Part shown: piece after piece, positions 1 to 7,597 of the stretch
Numbering within the stretch: position 1 is the stretch's first letter
Layout of the letters: each line of letters starts with the position of its first letter
DNA from: JBOZRQ01 sp050789255
GTDB taxonomy: Bacteria > Bacillota > Sulfobacillia > Symbiobacteriales > Symbiobacteriaceae
Direction: 5' to 3'
Assembly: GCA_050789255.1 (NCBI GenBank)
Contig: JBOZRQ010000037.1
Span: forward strand, 1-25,955
Length of the DNA: 25,955 nt
The notes under the pieces: generated by a model
What the model saw: only the letters and a program-made list of their open reading frames with translations
What the model was told of the DNA's origin: nothing
Databases searched by the model: none
Position numbers and translations under genes: made by a program

Positions 1-97
1 GTTGTAGGGCTACGACCGGCGTAAGCCGGATGCGGGAAAACTGCAAGTCCGGTTTGACGAGGGGGCGTCGCTCGAAAGGGCGGCCCCTACTCTCTAT
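1..97 (+). mobile_element. Group II intron, 3' end (domains V and VI), cut by window edge
   Basis: Bases 24-54 fold as a group II domain V. The AGC catalytic triad (24-26) pairs with GTT (52-54) through a G-U pair. The lower stem is A24-A30 with T48-T54, there is a two-base AA bulge at 45-46, and the upper stem G32-G35/C41-C44 is capped by a GAAAA loop. Bases 59-92 fold as domain VI: GAG/CTC, GGGG/CCCC, a GAAA-capped tip and an unpaired A89 as the likely branch point. Eight bases further on, the sequence reads CTAT, so the intron probably ends at about base 97 with the usual AY. Any reverse transcriptase would lie left of the window. The upper stem loop has five bases rather than four, a small deviation. 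The assignment rests on secondary structure read by eye. Confidence 0.8.
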
Positions 98-1356
98 CCG
101 CGTGTGGCGAGAATGAGGTCTTCGGTCATGTCGATCAGGTCCTGGACTGTACGGACTAAGTACAGCCGATCTGCGTACTTGGCCAACGTGCCATACCAGA
201 GAGGCGGGCCCATGCTGAAGATAGGAATGTCAAAGAAGTCGTACTTGAAGCTTCCCAGCTTTTGCGGTTGAGACTTCCCGGAGGCTCCGTCGGAGAACTC
301 GGCGGAGGGAGTGACGAAGACGACCTGTTTGGCTTTGCTGCGGAGGTGGTGCATGTAACGGTCAATTTTGTTTGCTTCGTCAGCTTGGAGCGAGACCTTG
401 CCGTCTGTGGCGATGATAACGTACGTGTTTTCGTCCACAAAGGCGTGCTGGGAGATTTCCTCGAGCGCTGAGCCGAACCGAGTGCCGGCATTCCAGGACT
501 TCGCCGCGCCGACCAGCCGTTGTACCTTTTCCTCAAAAGTGCCCAGACCATTTAAGTATGGGGTAGAGTGCGTAGAAGTTTCGCTGAACACGTAGCTGTC
601 AACAACAAAACGGAAGTTGAGCATATGAAAGAAGTATAATGTCACGCTGACGTAGTGGACCATAGAGTGCGATACGTCGCCAATGACCAAGATGCGTGCG
701 GGCTTAGACAGTTGAGGAATTGGTCGCTCTTTGGTTGCCCACTTAAAGTTGAGGATGCGGCCGGCATAGCGTGGTATGTTGTAGCGTAGCGTTTTGCCCA
801 CGTCGAGCCGGTTACGCCGGGGGAGCCACTCGAAGGTTTCGTCCACGTCGAGCCATTTCCGGGCCAGGCGCTGCACAAGTGCTTCGAGTTCTTTGATCTC
901 TGTGACGGACAGGCGCTTGATTTGGGCCGCCAGGACGTCGAGGTAAGCGAAACGGCGATTTGCACTGACCGCCCCGGGGCCGGCGTCTTCAGCAGAAACC
1001 CGCTGGTCGCCCTTCCAGAGCGAGACGGCACTGGTGTCGAAGGACCCGTCAGGTGCGATCAAGGGCCGTTCCTGGGCGGCCCAGAGGAGCGCTGTCCGCC
1101 GCCCCCCTTCATCTTCGGAACCGAGTCCGCCGGCCGACATTTCCTCGGTGTGAAACGAGCCCTCCAGCCCCGTTACGAAGACGTTGTTGGGGTCCCTTGG
1201 CCTGACCAGGAACAGAATGAACCGTTTGGTCACAATCAGGCTCCGGTTGGCTTTGCGCAGGAGGTAACTCAGCCAGACGAGTACCCACCGCACGAAGAGC
1301 CGAAAGAACCGGAGCAGGCTTTGTACTAGGCGATTCTGCCAAAGCCATCGTACCAC
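94..1356 (-). CDS. VWA (MIDAS) domain protein, membrane-anchored, partner of AAA+ ATPase
   Basis: This 420-residue protein has a hydrophobic, arginine-rich N-terminus (about residues 10-52) that probably anchors or binds it to the membrane, a middle region, and a C-terminal von Willebrand factor A domain. The metal-ion site is visible: DVSHS (D227, S229, S231), T292 in AGTRFG and D318 in ATDG. This pattern resembles CoxE/YehP-like VWA proteins that work with MoxR-family ATPases as metal-insertion or complex-assembly chaperones; that role is inferred from the family. The start is GTG at 1356, ten bases after AAGGAGG, and lies 31 bases inside the upstream ATPase gene, suggesting translational coupling. 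The TAG stop (94-96) falls in the last bases of the group II intron, so the natural C-terminus may have been changed. The substrate is unknown. Confidence 0.8.
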   Translation of the reverse strand: MVRWLWQNRLVQSLLRFFRLFVRWVLVWLSYLLRKANRSLIVTKRFILFLVRPRDPNNVFVTGLEGSFHTEEMSAGGLGSEDEGGRRTALLWAAQERPLIAPDGSFDTSAVSLWKGDQRVSAEDAGPGAVSANRRFAYLDVLAAQIKRLSVTEIKELEALVQRLARKWLDVDETFEWLPRRNRLDVGKTLRYNIPRYAGRILNFKWATKERPIPQLSKPARILVIGDVSHSMVHYVSVTLYFFHMLNFRFVVDSYVFSETSTHSTPYLNGLGTFEEKVQRLVGAAKSWNAGTRFGSALEEISQHAFVDENTYVIIATDGKVSLQADEANKIDRYMHHLRSKAKQVVFVTPSAEFSDGASGKSQPQKLGSFKYDFFDIPIFSMGPPLWYGTLAKYADRLYLVRTVQDLIDMTEDLILATRG

Positions 1357-2492
1357 CGGTGGAGCGCCTCCTTGACAATCGCCTCGTCCTCCGGATACTT
1401 GGCGAGGAAGCCGATCGTCACATCGATTGCTTCCGGCGTAATGCGGCCTTCACTGACGTCTACCAGGGCTCGGGTCCACTCAATGGCCTCGGCGATTGCC
1501 GGGCGCTTTTCCATATTGAGCTGCCGAAGCTGCATGATTACGCGCGAGACGCGGGCCGCAAAGTCAGCCGGAACGCCAACGCTGGCCTGTACGATGGAGG
1601 CGAGCGCCGACTCGGTGGGGAACTTGAGGTCGAGCCATACAGTGCGCCGCATAAAAGCCGTATCAAGTCGCTTGTACTCGTTGGAGGTGAGGAATACGAA
1701 GAGCGGCGCCTTCGCTTTGAGGACCTTCTTGGTTCCCCCCTCGGAGAGGTTATGAACCACCAGTTCCTTCTTGTCCAGATAACGAAGGAAGAAGTTCGTT
1801 GTATGCTCGTTCAGCTTGTCAACTTCATCGACGCGCACCACGCAGGGCTTGTCGGAAAGCAGGCTTTCTAGTAGCGGGGTGTGGTTTAGATATTGAAGGG
1901 TATAAAGGTTAGGGGGTTGCTCGCCCGTCCGGAGTGCCTGGGCATCGACGATTTGTTTGAACCCGTTCCAGCTGATGCCGATCTCCTCGGCTTCCAAGTG
2001 GCTGTGGCATTCCAGGTCAATGAAATCGTAGCCCATGGCCTTGGCAAAGGACTCAGCCAGCTGGGACTTCCCGATACCTGGTTCACCCCGTAGCCCGATG
2101 GGCTTCCCCTGCCGAAGGTAGGACCAGAGCTTTTGGATGCTCAGGCGGTCCAGGTAGTAACTGTGGGCCTGTAGGGTGGACTGCAGTTCCTCTGCAGTGA
2201 GGTTGAACACACGGCTCGCCTCCTCGTTAATCCGGGCCTTGGCGATCTCAAAACCCGCCTGGTTCCGCACCTCCCGCCGCCACAAACGCCACCACCGCTT
2301 GCCGTGGATTGCGATGGGCACACTCAGAGCGGCGCCCACAACGGCGGTCCCGATTACGATTGGACTCACAGCCAGTCTGAGCCACCACCTTGTGCCTGAA
2401 TTCGCAAATACCCGGCAGATAGAATACAGAGGGGACCTTCGTCCCCTCATCGCCACCCTGATTTCCCACACTTTTGAAAGTACGTTACGCAC
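1326..2492 (-). CDS. MoxR-type AAA+ ATPase with N-terminal transmembrane segment
   Basis: This is an AAA+ ATPase of the MoxR/CoxD/dynein-related type, about 388 residues from the chosen start. Walker A is GEPGIGKS (about residues 136-143), Walker B is VVRVDEVDK (218-226), a sensor-1 Asn sits in LTSNEYKRLD (about 271), and RR follows at 282-283 as a possible arginine finger. A hydrophobic stretch at about 36-64 looks like one or two membrane passes, which is unusual for MoxR proteins and would place the ring at the membrane. I chose GTG at 2492 because AGGAG stands seven bases upstream; the longer reading from ATG 2534 has no ribosome binding site. The gene overlaps the VWA gene downstream, the classic MoxR-VWA pairing. 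The client is not evident: the next genes are sporulation genes on the other strand. Confidence 0.82.
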   Translation of the reverse strand: MRNVLSKVWEIRVAMRGRRSPLYSICRVFANSGTRWWLRLAVSPIVIGTAVVGAALSVPIAIHGKRWWRLWRREVRNQAGFEIAKARINEEASRVFNLTAEELQSTLQAHSYYLDRLSIQKLWSYLRQGKPIGLRGEPGIGKSQLAESFAKAMGYDFIDLECHSHLEAEEIGISWNGFKQIVDAQALRTGEQPPNLYTLQYLNHTPLLESLLSDKPCVVRVDEVDKLNEHTTNFFLRYLDKKELVVHNLSEGGTKKVLKAKAPLFVFLTSNEYKRLDTAFMRRTVWLDLKFPTESALASIVQASVGVPADFAARVSRVIMQLRQLNMEKRPAIAEAIEWTRALVDVSEGRITPEAIDVTIGFLAKYPEDEAIVKEALHRWYDGFGRIA

Positions 2493-2614
2493 GAGAAAAC
2501 TCCTGCCGCAACCCTCCGCTACAGCGCTTGCCATTTTCCGCTGGGGTGTTTTGTGCTATCGAAGTTTACCGGAAGGCACTATTGTCAACACTCGTGGCAG
2601 GAGGGGATGCCGTC

Positions 2615-3274
2615 ATGCGTCAGCTGCTCCTGATCGCGAGCGTCGTCGGTCTCATTATGTATGCAGGTTTCGCGAGCCAGAACGGTTCGGTACAGGCCGT
2701 AGTTCACAGCGCAACAGGAGCGCCCAGCCTCGGCGCCCTTCAGCGCTGTTTTGATGCCACGGGCGGCGCTCTCCAGAAAGTGCAAATCACCGGATGGGTG
2801 GAAGCCGAGTCCAAGGACGCACTGAGCCTGGTCAACGATCGGCTCGGCTGGACCCCTGGGCTAAACGTCCCCCAGGAGTTGCGCGAGGCCCGGCTCCACG
2901 ATCGTGATGGCCACCAGTTTGTTGCCGTGCGGTGGATTCTGACCGGCACCGCAGCGGCCACCTGGCAAAGTAGCTACAACCGACTGGATCAGACTTTGGG
3001 AGCCGTCGGCAAGGGCCAGGCCATCACCGTTCAGCTGGAGGGCACAACTCCGAAGAAGCACCCCCTCGCACTGGCCACTCGGGCCCTGGATGCTGTCGGG
3101 GCCGTTGAGCGCCAGCCCTGGAGCGACGCCTTTGCTGCGAGCATTGCCGGCCGCTCGGCGCAATTGCCGTCAGGCCCGTTTGGCGTGAACGTTCAAGTGG
3201 CCACGCGGCAGGAGAGCGCCGCAAACCAAATTCGGGTTTGGGTCGCTTGGCCGGCGCTTCAACAGGAGTATTAA
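2615..3274 (+). CDS. YwmB-like secreted protein (DUF1779/TATA-box-binding-like fold family)
   Basis: The protein has 219 residues with an N-terminal signal or anchor (MRQLLLIASVVGLIMYAGFA). The remainder has no catalytic motif I recognise. The length, the secreted topology and the position just upstream of spoIID match YwmB, which lies in the order ywmB-murAA-spoIID in Bacillus subtilis and whose function is not established. The start is ATG 2615, eight bases after AGGAGGGG; a longer in-frame ORF upstream has no better start. A terminator hairpin follows immediately, so it appears to be its own transcription unit, divergent from the ATPase gene. murA is not found between this gene and spoIID. 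The family call depends more on synteny than on a motif. Confidence 0.68.
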   Translation: MRQLLLIASVVGLIMYAGFASQNGSVQAVVHSATGAPSLGALQRCFDATGGALQKVQITGWVEAESKDALSLVNDRLGWTPGLNVPQELREARLHDRDGHQFVAVRWILTGTAAATWQSSYNRLDQTLGAVGKGQAITVQLEGTTPKKHPLALATRALDAVGAVERQPWSDAFAASIAGRSAQLPSGPFGVNVQVATRQESAANQIRVWVAWPALQQEY

Positions 3275-3281
3275 CTGCCTG

Positions 3282-3307
3282 ACACCCGCACTTGTGGCGG
3301 GTGTTTT
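3282..3307 (+). terminator. Rho-independent terminator after ywmB-like gene
   Basis: An 8-bp perfect stem, ACACCCGC with GCGGGTGT, is followed by TTTT. It begins 7 bases after the stop codon of the ywmB-like gene. Confidence 0.8.
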
Positions 3308-3309
3308 AT

Positions 3310-3339
3310 GTAATACGGAACGGTGATCAACCATACATA
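3310..3339 (+). promoter_or_regulatory. Candidate sigma-E promoter of spoIID
   Basis: A -10-like CATACATA (3332-3339) lies 15 bases after GTAATAC (3310-3316), resembling the mother-cell sigma-E pattern (about KMATATT, 13-15 bases, CATACANT). Transcription would start near 3346, about 26 bases before the spoIID ATG. spoIID is a sigma-E gene in B. subtilis, which supports the reading; the -35 match is only fair. Confidence 0.45.
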
Positions 3340-3371
3340 TTATGTGACATGGCTTCAATGGGGGAAGGGAC

Positions 3372-4349
3372 ATGCGGCGACTCCTGATGCTATCCGTGTT
3401 CTTGCTGACATTGACCGTACTGGTCATACCTACCATGCTGGGGCGCCTCTTCGGGCGCCAGACGGTTCAGCCGCCGGAGTTGGCCGAGGCAGGCGAGTCG
3501 CTAGTAGTGAAGGTGTATTTTCCGGAGTCCAAGGAGATTCAATCGATACCGCTCCACGAATACCTCAAGGGCGTAGTGGCGGCAGAGATGCCGGCTGACT
3601 TTGAAACGGAGGCACTGAAGGCCCAGATGGTCGCTGCGCGCACTTACACAGTCCGCCGAATGCAGCAGTTTGTGGGGCCAGGGAAGGGAGGCTGCCCGCT
3701 TAACCCGGAGGCCGACGTTTGCGCAGACTTCAATACGAGCCAGGCGTACACCACCAAGCAGGAGCTGGCGAGCCGACTCCAGAGCGAGGCCGCCGCCGAT
3801 GCACTGTGGAAGCGCCTGGATCTGGCCGAGACTGAAACCAGCGGCTTGGTCCTGCGATACGGGGGCGAGCTGATCGACCCGCTTTACCACGCCGTGTCCG
3901 GACGGAAAACTGAGGATGCAGCGGCGTACTACAACAAGTCTGTCCCCTACCTCAAATCCGTCAGTGACGCATGGGGCGCTTACTCACCGAAACTCGTGAA
4001 GACGCAGCGGCTGAAGCCTGAGGCGGTGGCGAAGATGCTCGGGGTCAAAGAGCCGAGCCCCGTCGTGAAGATTATGGAGAAAACGAGCTCGGGTCGAGTG
4101 AAGACGATTAAGGTGGGTGAGAAATCCTTCACCGGTCGGGAATTCCGTGAAAAGCTCGCTCTCAGCTCCACCGATTTTACGGTCGCGCAGCAGAACGGCG
4201 AGCTGGTCATCACTACCTATGGAGACGGCCATGGGGTGGGAATGAGCCAATACGGAGCCAACGGGATGGCCATGGAGGGCAAGTCCTACCAAGAGATCCT
4301 CAAGCACTACTACACCGGCATTCAGATCTCGCGGATTTATGACGAGTAG
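3372..4349 (+). CDS. spoIID: Stage II sporulation protein D, lytic transglycosylase
   Basis: SpoIID degrades septal peptidoglycan as a lytic transglycosylase during engulfment of the forespore, together with SpoIIM and SpoIIP. The protein has 325 residues: a signal anchor (about 4-24), then the SpoIID domain. The N-terminal signature EYLKGVVAAEMP is at 63-74, with the presumed catalytic Glu at E72, and the C-terminal signature GDGHGVGMSQYG is at 284-295. C108 and C117 lie in the insert where some clostridial SpoIID proteins bind zinc. The start is ATG 3372, directly after GGGGAAGGGA. It stands alone behind a terminator and a sigma-E-like promoter and is followed 62 bases later by the SpoIIQ-like gene, the same order as in B. 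subtilis but without murA upstream. Confidence 0.95.
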   Translation: MRRLLMLSVFLLTLTVLVIPTMLGRLFGRQTVQPPELAEAGESLVVKVYFPESKEIQSIPLHEYLKGVVAAEMPADFETEALKAQMVAARTYTVRRMQQFVGPGKGGCPLNPEADVCADFNTSQAYTTKQELASRLQSEAAADALWKRLDLAETETSGLVLRYGGELIDPLYHAVSGRKTEDAAAYYNKSVPYLKSVSDAWGAYSPKLVKTQRLKPEAVAKMLGVKEPSPVVKIMEKTSSGRVKTIKVGEKSFTGREFREKLALSSTDFTVAQQNGELVITTYGDGHGVGMSQYGANGMAMEGKSYQEILKHYYTGIQISRIYDE

Positions 4350-4411
4350 CATGGAACTTGCTGGTCTAGGATCTACCAGTTTTGGGCAGGATACAGCTGA
4401 GGTGAACTGCA

Positions 4412-5089
4412 TTGAAGCCAATGCGCGGCCTGCCCAGTTCCTGGCTCCACAACATGTCCAGAGAACGTCGCACGGCCCTCTTGTCCCTGGCCGTTTTGCT
4501 GGCCCTACTTGGGTCGCTGGTGCTCTACCAACGTTTCACCATCATGAGTAAGGAGATTCCCTTGCCGACCCCCGGTAAAGACGTCCCGGTCGAGCAGGGA
4601 CAGAAGGTAGAGCCGTCCCCGCCCATCGCGGAGGACATGCCGGTGGCCTCTGGGACTGGAACGGCAGCAGGGACTCCCATACCGGAGGTCACCAAGCTGG
4701 ACCGTCCGGTTGCCGGCACCCCGCAGGTACGGTTGAGGTTTGACGATGTGCACCAGGCCTATGGCGACCTGCGGATCTATTCCGGTATGGCCTTTGGCGC
4801 AAGAAGGGGAGACTCCGTGCTGGCTGCCGGCCGTGGTACGGTTATGGAGATTCTGGATGACCCCATGGATGGCCGGGTGCTCCTGATTGACCACGGGCAT
4901 GACCTGATTACCCGGTACGCAGGACTGGGTGCTACCTTGGTTGCCAAGGGCGCCGCGGTAACAGCCGGAACCATTGTGGGGCAGGTTGGTGACCCGGGAC
5001 CCGTATGGACTTACCTGGGCCCGCACATCCAGTTTCAGGTGCTAGTCAAGGGAGAACCGGTCAACCCGGCAGCTTATTTCCCGAATTAA
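4412..5089 (+). CDS. SpoIIQ-like M23/LytM-domain protein with degenerate zinc site
   Basis: The protein has 225 residues: a cytoplasmic N-tail, one transmembrane segment (about 21-40), a Pro/Gly/Thr-rich linker and a LytM/M23 domain (about 105-220). Its position between spoIID and spoIIID is that of SpoIIQ, the forespore protein that docks with SpoIIIAH to form the engulfment channel. The M23 ligands are mostly lost: the HxGxD motif reads YSGMA (Y123, A127) and the terminal HxH reads HIQ (H205, Q207), while H161 in DHGHD is kept. It is therefore probably structural rather than an endopeptidase; SpoIIQ of B. subtilis also lacks a complete zinc site. TTG 4412 is chosen because GAGGTG lies seven bases upstream; the ATG at 4421 is spaced too far. 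No clear sigma-F promoter was seen. Confidence 0.8.
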   Translation: MKPMRGLPSSWLHNMSRERRTALLSLAVLLALLGSLVLYQRFTIMSKEIPLPTPGKDVPVEQGQKVEPSPPIAEDMPVASGTGTAAGTPIPEVTKLDRPVAGTPQVRLRFDDVHQAYGDLRIYSGMAFGARRGDSVLAAGRGTVMEILDDPMDGRVLLIDHGHDLITRYAGLGATLVAKGAAVTAGTIVGQVGDPGPVWTYLGPHIQFQVLVKGEPVNPAAYFPN

Positions 5090-5098
5090 TCTCCAATG

Positions 5099-5135
5099 GA
5101 CGAGCGTGCGCCAGGCACGCTCGTCATGTTTGTTT
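5099..5135 (+). terminator. Rho-independent terminator after SpoIIQ-like gene
   Basis: A perfect 11-bp stem, GACGAGCGTGC (5099-5109) with GCACGCTCGTC (5115-5125), is followed by a T-rich stretch (ATGTTTGTTT). Its 3' arm overlaps the -35 of the next promoter. Confidence 0.85.
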
Positions 5136-5151
5136 CCCCCGCCCATATACA
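5123..5151 (+). promoter_or_regulatory. Candidate sigma-E promoter of spoIIID
   Basis: GTCATGTT (5123-5130), then 13 bases, then CATATACA (5144-5151). This is close to the sigma-E pattern GTCATATT-N13/14-CATACACT. Transcription would start near 5158, 30 bases before the GTG start. In B. subtilis spoIIID is made by sigma-E RNA polymerase, which agrees. Confidence 0.6.
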
Positions 5152-5187
5152 TCTACCATCCAACGAGAGGGCGAAGGGGGCCCAGCG

Positions 5188-5436
5188 GTGAGGGATTACA
5201 TCTGGAAACGAGTCCTGGAAGTCAGCAATCATATTTTCAGGACGAAGGACACCGTTCGGGATACGGCCGTGCGCTTTGGCGTATCGAAAAGTACCGTCCA
5301 CAAGGACGTGACGGAGCGCCTGCCCCGTGTCAACCCGGAGCTGGCGCAGAAAGTTAAGCACGTGCTCGACTTCAACAAGGCAGAGCGCCACATTCGGGGT
5401 GGAGCGGCTACCCGCCAGAAGTACCTAGAAAAGTAA
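5188..5436 (+). CDS. spoIIID: Sporulation transcription factor SpoIIID
   Basis: This is a small (82-residue) helix-turn-helix DNA-binding protein that turns mother-cell sigma-E genes on or off and helps start sigma-K production. The HTH TVRDTAVRFGVSKSTVHKD is nearly identical to the B. subtilis protein, as are ERLPRVNPEL and the basic tail segment RHIRGGAATRQKY, which contacts DNA beside the HTH. The start is GTG 5188, seven bases after AAGGGGG, giving VRDYIWKRV, which aligns with the known N-terminus; the longer open frame upstream overlaps the preceding gene and is not credible. It lies between the SpoIIQ-like gene and mbl as in Bacillus. Confidence 0.97.
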   Translation: MRDYIWKRVLEVSNHIFRTKDTVRDTAVRFGVSKSTVHKDVTERLPRVNPELAQKVKHVLDFNKAERHIRGGAATRQKYLEK

Positions 5437-5534
5437 GCGGAATGTCCAAGTATCGGAGGGACTTTGCCAAATTGTGTCGAACCACCTCAAGGTTATGGCG
5501 ATAGGGCCAGAAGTTGACGGGAGGCGTCGGCATA

Positions 5535-6557
5535 GTGTTCGGATGGGCTACTGACATTGGCATCGACCTCGGTACTGCAACGGTTCTTATTTATGTGAAG
5601 GGCAAGGGTATCGTCCTGCGCGAACCCTCGGTCGTTGCCATGGAGCGCGACACGAAAAAGGTCCTGGCAATTGGCACCGAGGCCCGCCGCATGCTGGGCC
5701 GCACCCCTGGTAACATCATTGCCACCCGCCCCCTCCGTGAAGGCGTCATTGCTGACTATGACGTTACGGAGGCCATGCTTAAGAACTTCATTCGCCGGGT
5801 CTGCGGCCCGCGGTTCTTCTCACGCCCGCGCGTCATGGTCTGCATTCCCGCTGGCGTAACTACCGTGGAAAAGCGTGCAGTCATTGAAGCAGCGCTGGAA
5901 GCGGGCGCTCGCCAGGCCATGCTCATTGAGGAGCCATTGGCGGCAGCGCTGGGCGCCGGCCTGGATATCACGAAGCCTACCGGACACATGGTGGTTGATA
6001 TTGGTGGCGGCACTACCGATATCGCCGTCCTGTCGCTTGGCGGCGTCGTGCGGAGCGAGTCGCTTCGTATTGGCGGTGACAAGTTCGACGAGGCGCTCGT
6101 CCGCTACGTAAAGATGAAACATAACCTATTGATCGGTGAGCGCACCGGCGAGGAGATCAAGATGCAGGTCGGCAGCGCTGGCTGCGACAGCCGCAACGAG
6201 ACCATGGAGGTCCGCGGCCGCGACCTGATGACGGGCCTGCCCAAGAATGTCCGGGTCAACAGTGCGGAAACACGCGAGGCCATGGCCGAATGTGTGACCG
6301 CCATTTGTGACACGATCCGGGCAGTCCTGGAGGCTACCCCGCCGGAACTGTCAGCTGACATTATTGAGAAGGGCATGGTCATGACCGGTGGCGGCGCTAT
6401 GCTGCATGGTCTGGACCGGGTGATTACCACCAAGACCGGTGTCCCCTGCTATTTGGCAGATGATCCGGTATCTTGCGTGGCGCTTGGAACCGGCATTGCC
6501 CTGGAGAACTACGAAATGAACGATGACCACCTGGTGGTCCTCAAAAAGCTAATGTAG
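5535..6557 (+). CDS. mbl: Mbl/MreB-family bacterial actin
   Basis: This actin homologue forms membrane-bound filaments that direct the elongation wall-synthesis machinery. The protein has 340 residues from GTG 5535, which lies ten bases after GGGAGG. The TTG at 5514 in the same frame has no ribosome binding site and would add seven residues not seen in the family. The phosphate-1 motif DIGIDLGTATVLIYVKGKGI is at the N-terminus, phosphate-2 is VVDIGGGTTDIAVLS, and the adenosine motif is MVMTGGGAMLHGLD. The position directly after spoIIID and before flhO is the mbl position in Bacillus, so Mbl is more likely than MreB or MreBH. It ends in VVLKKLM, then a GC-rich hairpin. Confidence 0.93.
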   Translation: MFGWATDIGIDLGTATVLIYVKGKGIVLREPSVVAMERDTKKVLAIGTEARRMLGRTPGNIIATRPLREGVIADYDVTEAMLKNFIRRVCGPRFFSRPRVMVCIPAGVTTVEKRAVIEAALEAGARQAMLIEEPLAAALGAGLDITKPTGHMVVDIGGGTTDIAVLSLGGVVRSESLRIGGDKFDEALVRYVKMKHNLLIGERTGEEIKMQVGSAGCDSRNETMEVRGRDLMTGLPKNVRVNSAETREAMAECVTAICDTIRAVLEATPPELSADIIEKGMVMTGGGAMLHGLDRVITTKTGVPCYLADDPVSCVALGTGIALENYEMNDDHLVVLKKLM

Positions 6558-6564
6558 GCCCTTG

Positions 6565-6596
6565 GAGCCCCGCTGACACTGTCGGCGGGGCTCTTA
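6565..6596 (+). terminator. Hairpin terminator after mbl
   Basis: A 13-bp stem (6565-6577 with 6581-6593, one G-T pair) with an ACT triloop lies 7 bases after the mbl stop. The following T-tract is short (TTA), so termination may be partial. Confidence 0.6.
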
Positions 6597-6633
6597 CGCG
6601 CTCTAGCGGCGCCGACTGCCAGCGCGGAAACCC

Positions 6634-6661
6634 TTAACAGACTGGTCCTTCGCGTCGATAC
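6634..6661 (+). promoter_or_regulatory. Sigma-28 (SigD)-type promoter of flhO-flhP operon
   Basis: TTAA (6634-6637), 16 bases, GTCGATAC (6654-6661). The same arrangement occurs before flgM and hag. Transcription would start near 6668, about 33 bases before the flhO ATG. Confidence 0.7.
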
Positions 6662-6700
6662 AATAAACTAGCACAACTGTTTTCGCGGTGAGGTGGACCG

Positions 6701-7495
6701 ATGCTAAGAGGGATATACACGTCGGCGTCTGGCATGTTGGTCGATCAGCGCCGACTGGACGTGATCGCCAACAACTTGGCGAACGCCTCGACGACCGGGT
6801 TCAAGCGAGACACCTCCATCACCCAGTCCTTCCAGGAGTTCTTGCTAGTTCGGCTCAACGACCAGGTGCCTGGTGGATCCCAGAGTGCCAAGGCGGCAGA
6901 CAAGGTAGGCATGATGAGCTTCGGCTCGCTCCTAGCCCACACCGCCACCCGGCTGACGACTGGCACCATGCGACCGACCGGTAACCCCCTCGATGTGGCG
7001 GTAGCCGGCGACGGGTTCTTCACCGTCCAGACCCCACGAGGCCTTCGATTCACCCGAAACGGTGCCTTCCGCCAGGCGGATGACGGCACGCTCGTCACAC
7101 AGGAAGGGTACCCCGTCATGGTGGATGGTCGGGCGGTGCGCGGCGCACCCGGGACCATGACCATTACCAGGTCCGGACGGGTGATGTCTGGCGAGCGGGA
7201 CTTGGGCGCCCTGACGATGACCACCACGGCCGAGCTTGGAGCGATCCGCAAGGAAGGCGACGGCTTCTGGGCGGCGGTCCAGAACGGAGAACCGACGGCT
7301 CTCGTAGCTCCCCGGGAATCGACCGGCAAGTACGAACTCCGGGTCGGTTACCTGGAAGGCTCGAACGTCGAACCGGTGACAGAAATGGTCGAAATGATGA
7401 CCACCATGCGATCCTATGAAGCCAACCAAAAGGCGATTCAGGCTCAGGACGAGGCGCTGGCCAAGTTGGTGACGGAAGTAGGGCGCCTCGGATAG
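6701..7495 (+). CDS. flhO: Flagellar rod protein FlhO (FlgF-like)
   Basis: Distal-rod/basal-body protein of the Gram-positive FlhO type (FlgF homologue), 264 residues, exported through the flagellar type III apparatus. The N-terminal rod signature SASGMLVDQRRLDVIANNLANASTTGFK and the C-terminal signature VEMMTTMRSYEANQKAIQ, the coiled-coil ends that pack in the rod, are both present, with the central FlgE/F/G D1 domain between them. The start is ATG 6701, five bases after GAGGTGG. It heads a small operon with flhP and the rod-binding protein, downstream of mbl as in B. subtilis. Confidence 0.92.
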   Translation: MLRGIYTSASGMLVDQRRLDVIANNLANASTTGFKRDTSITQSFQEFLLVRLNDQVPGGSQSAKAADKVGMMSFGSLLAHTATRLTTGTMRPTGNPLDVAVAGDGFFTVQTPRGLRFTRNGAFRQADDGTLVTQEGYPVMVDGRAVRGAPGTMTITRSGRVMSGERDLGALTMTTTAELGAIRKEGDGFWAAVQNGEPTALVAPRESTGKYELRVGYLEGSNVEPVTEMVEMMTTMRSYEANQKAIQAQDEALAKLVTEVGRLG

Positions 7496-7597
7496 GTGAC
7501 GGAAGAATCGGTGGGGCTGGACCTCGTATGAGGGGGCCTCCCAGCACCGCTCCCGATCGACAGAGGGGGCGTAATTCACGATGGGGAGGTTTTTGCT

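Noticed and set aside
2474..2614. Longer ywmB-like protein starting at 2474
   Set aside because: It would run through the divergent promoter region; ATG 2615 has AGGAGGGG and a signal peptide directly after it.
7509..7555. Terminator between flhO and flhP
   Set aside because: The hairpin is imperfect with a GGG bulge and there is no T-tract.
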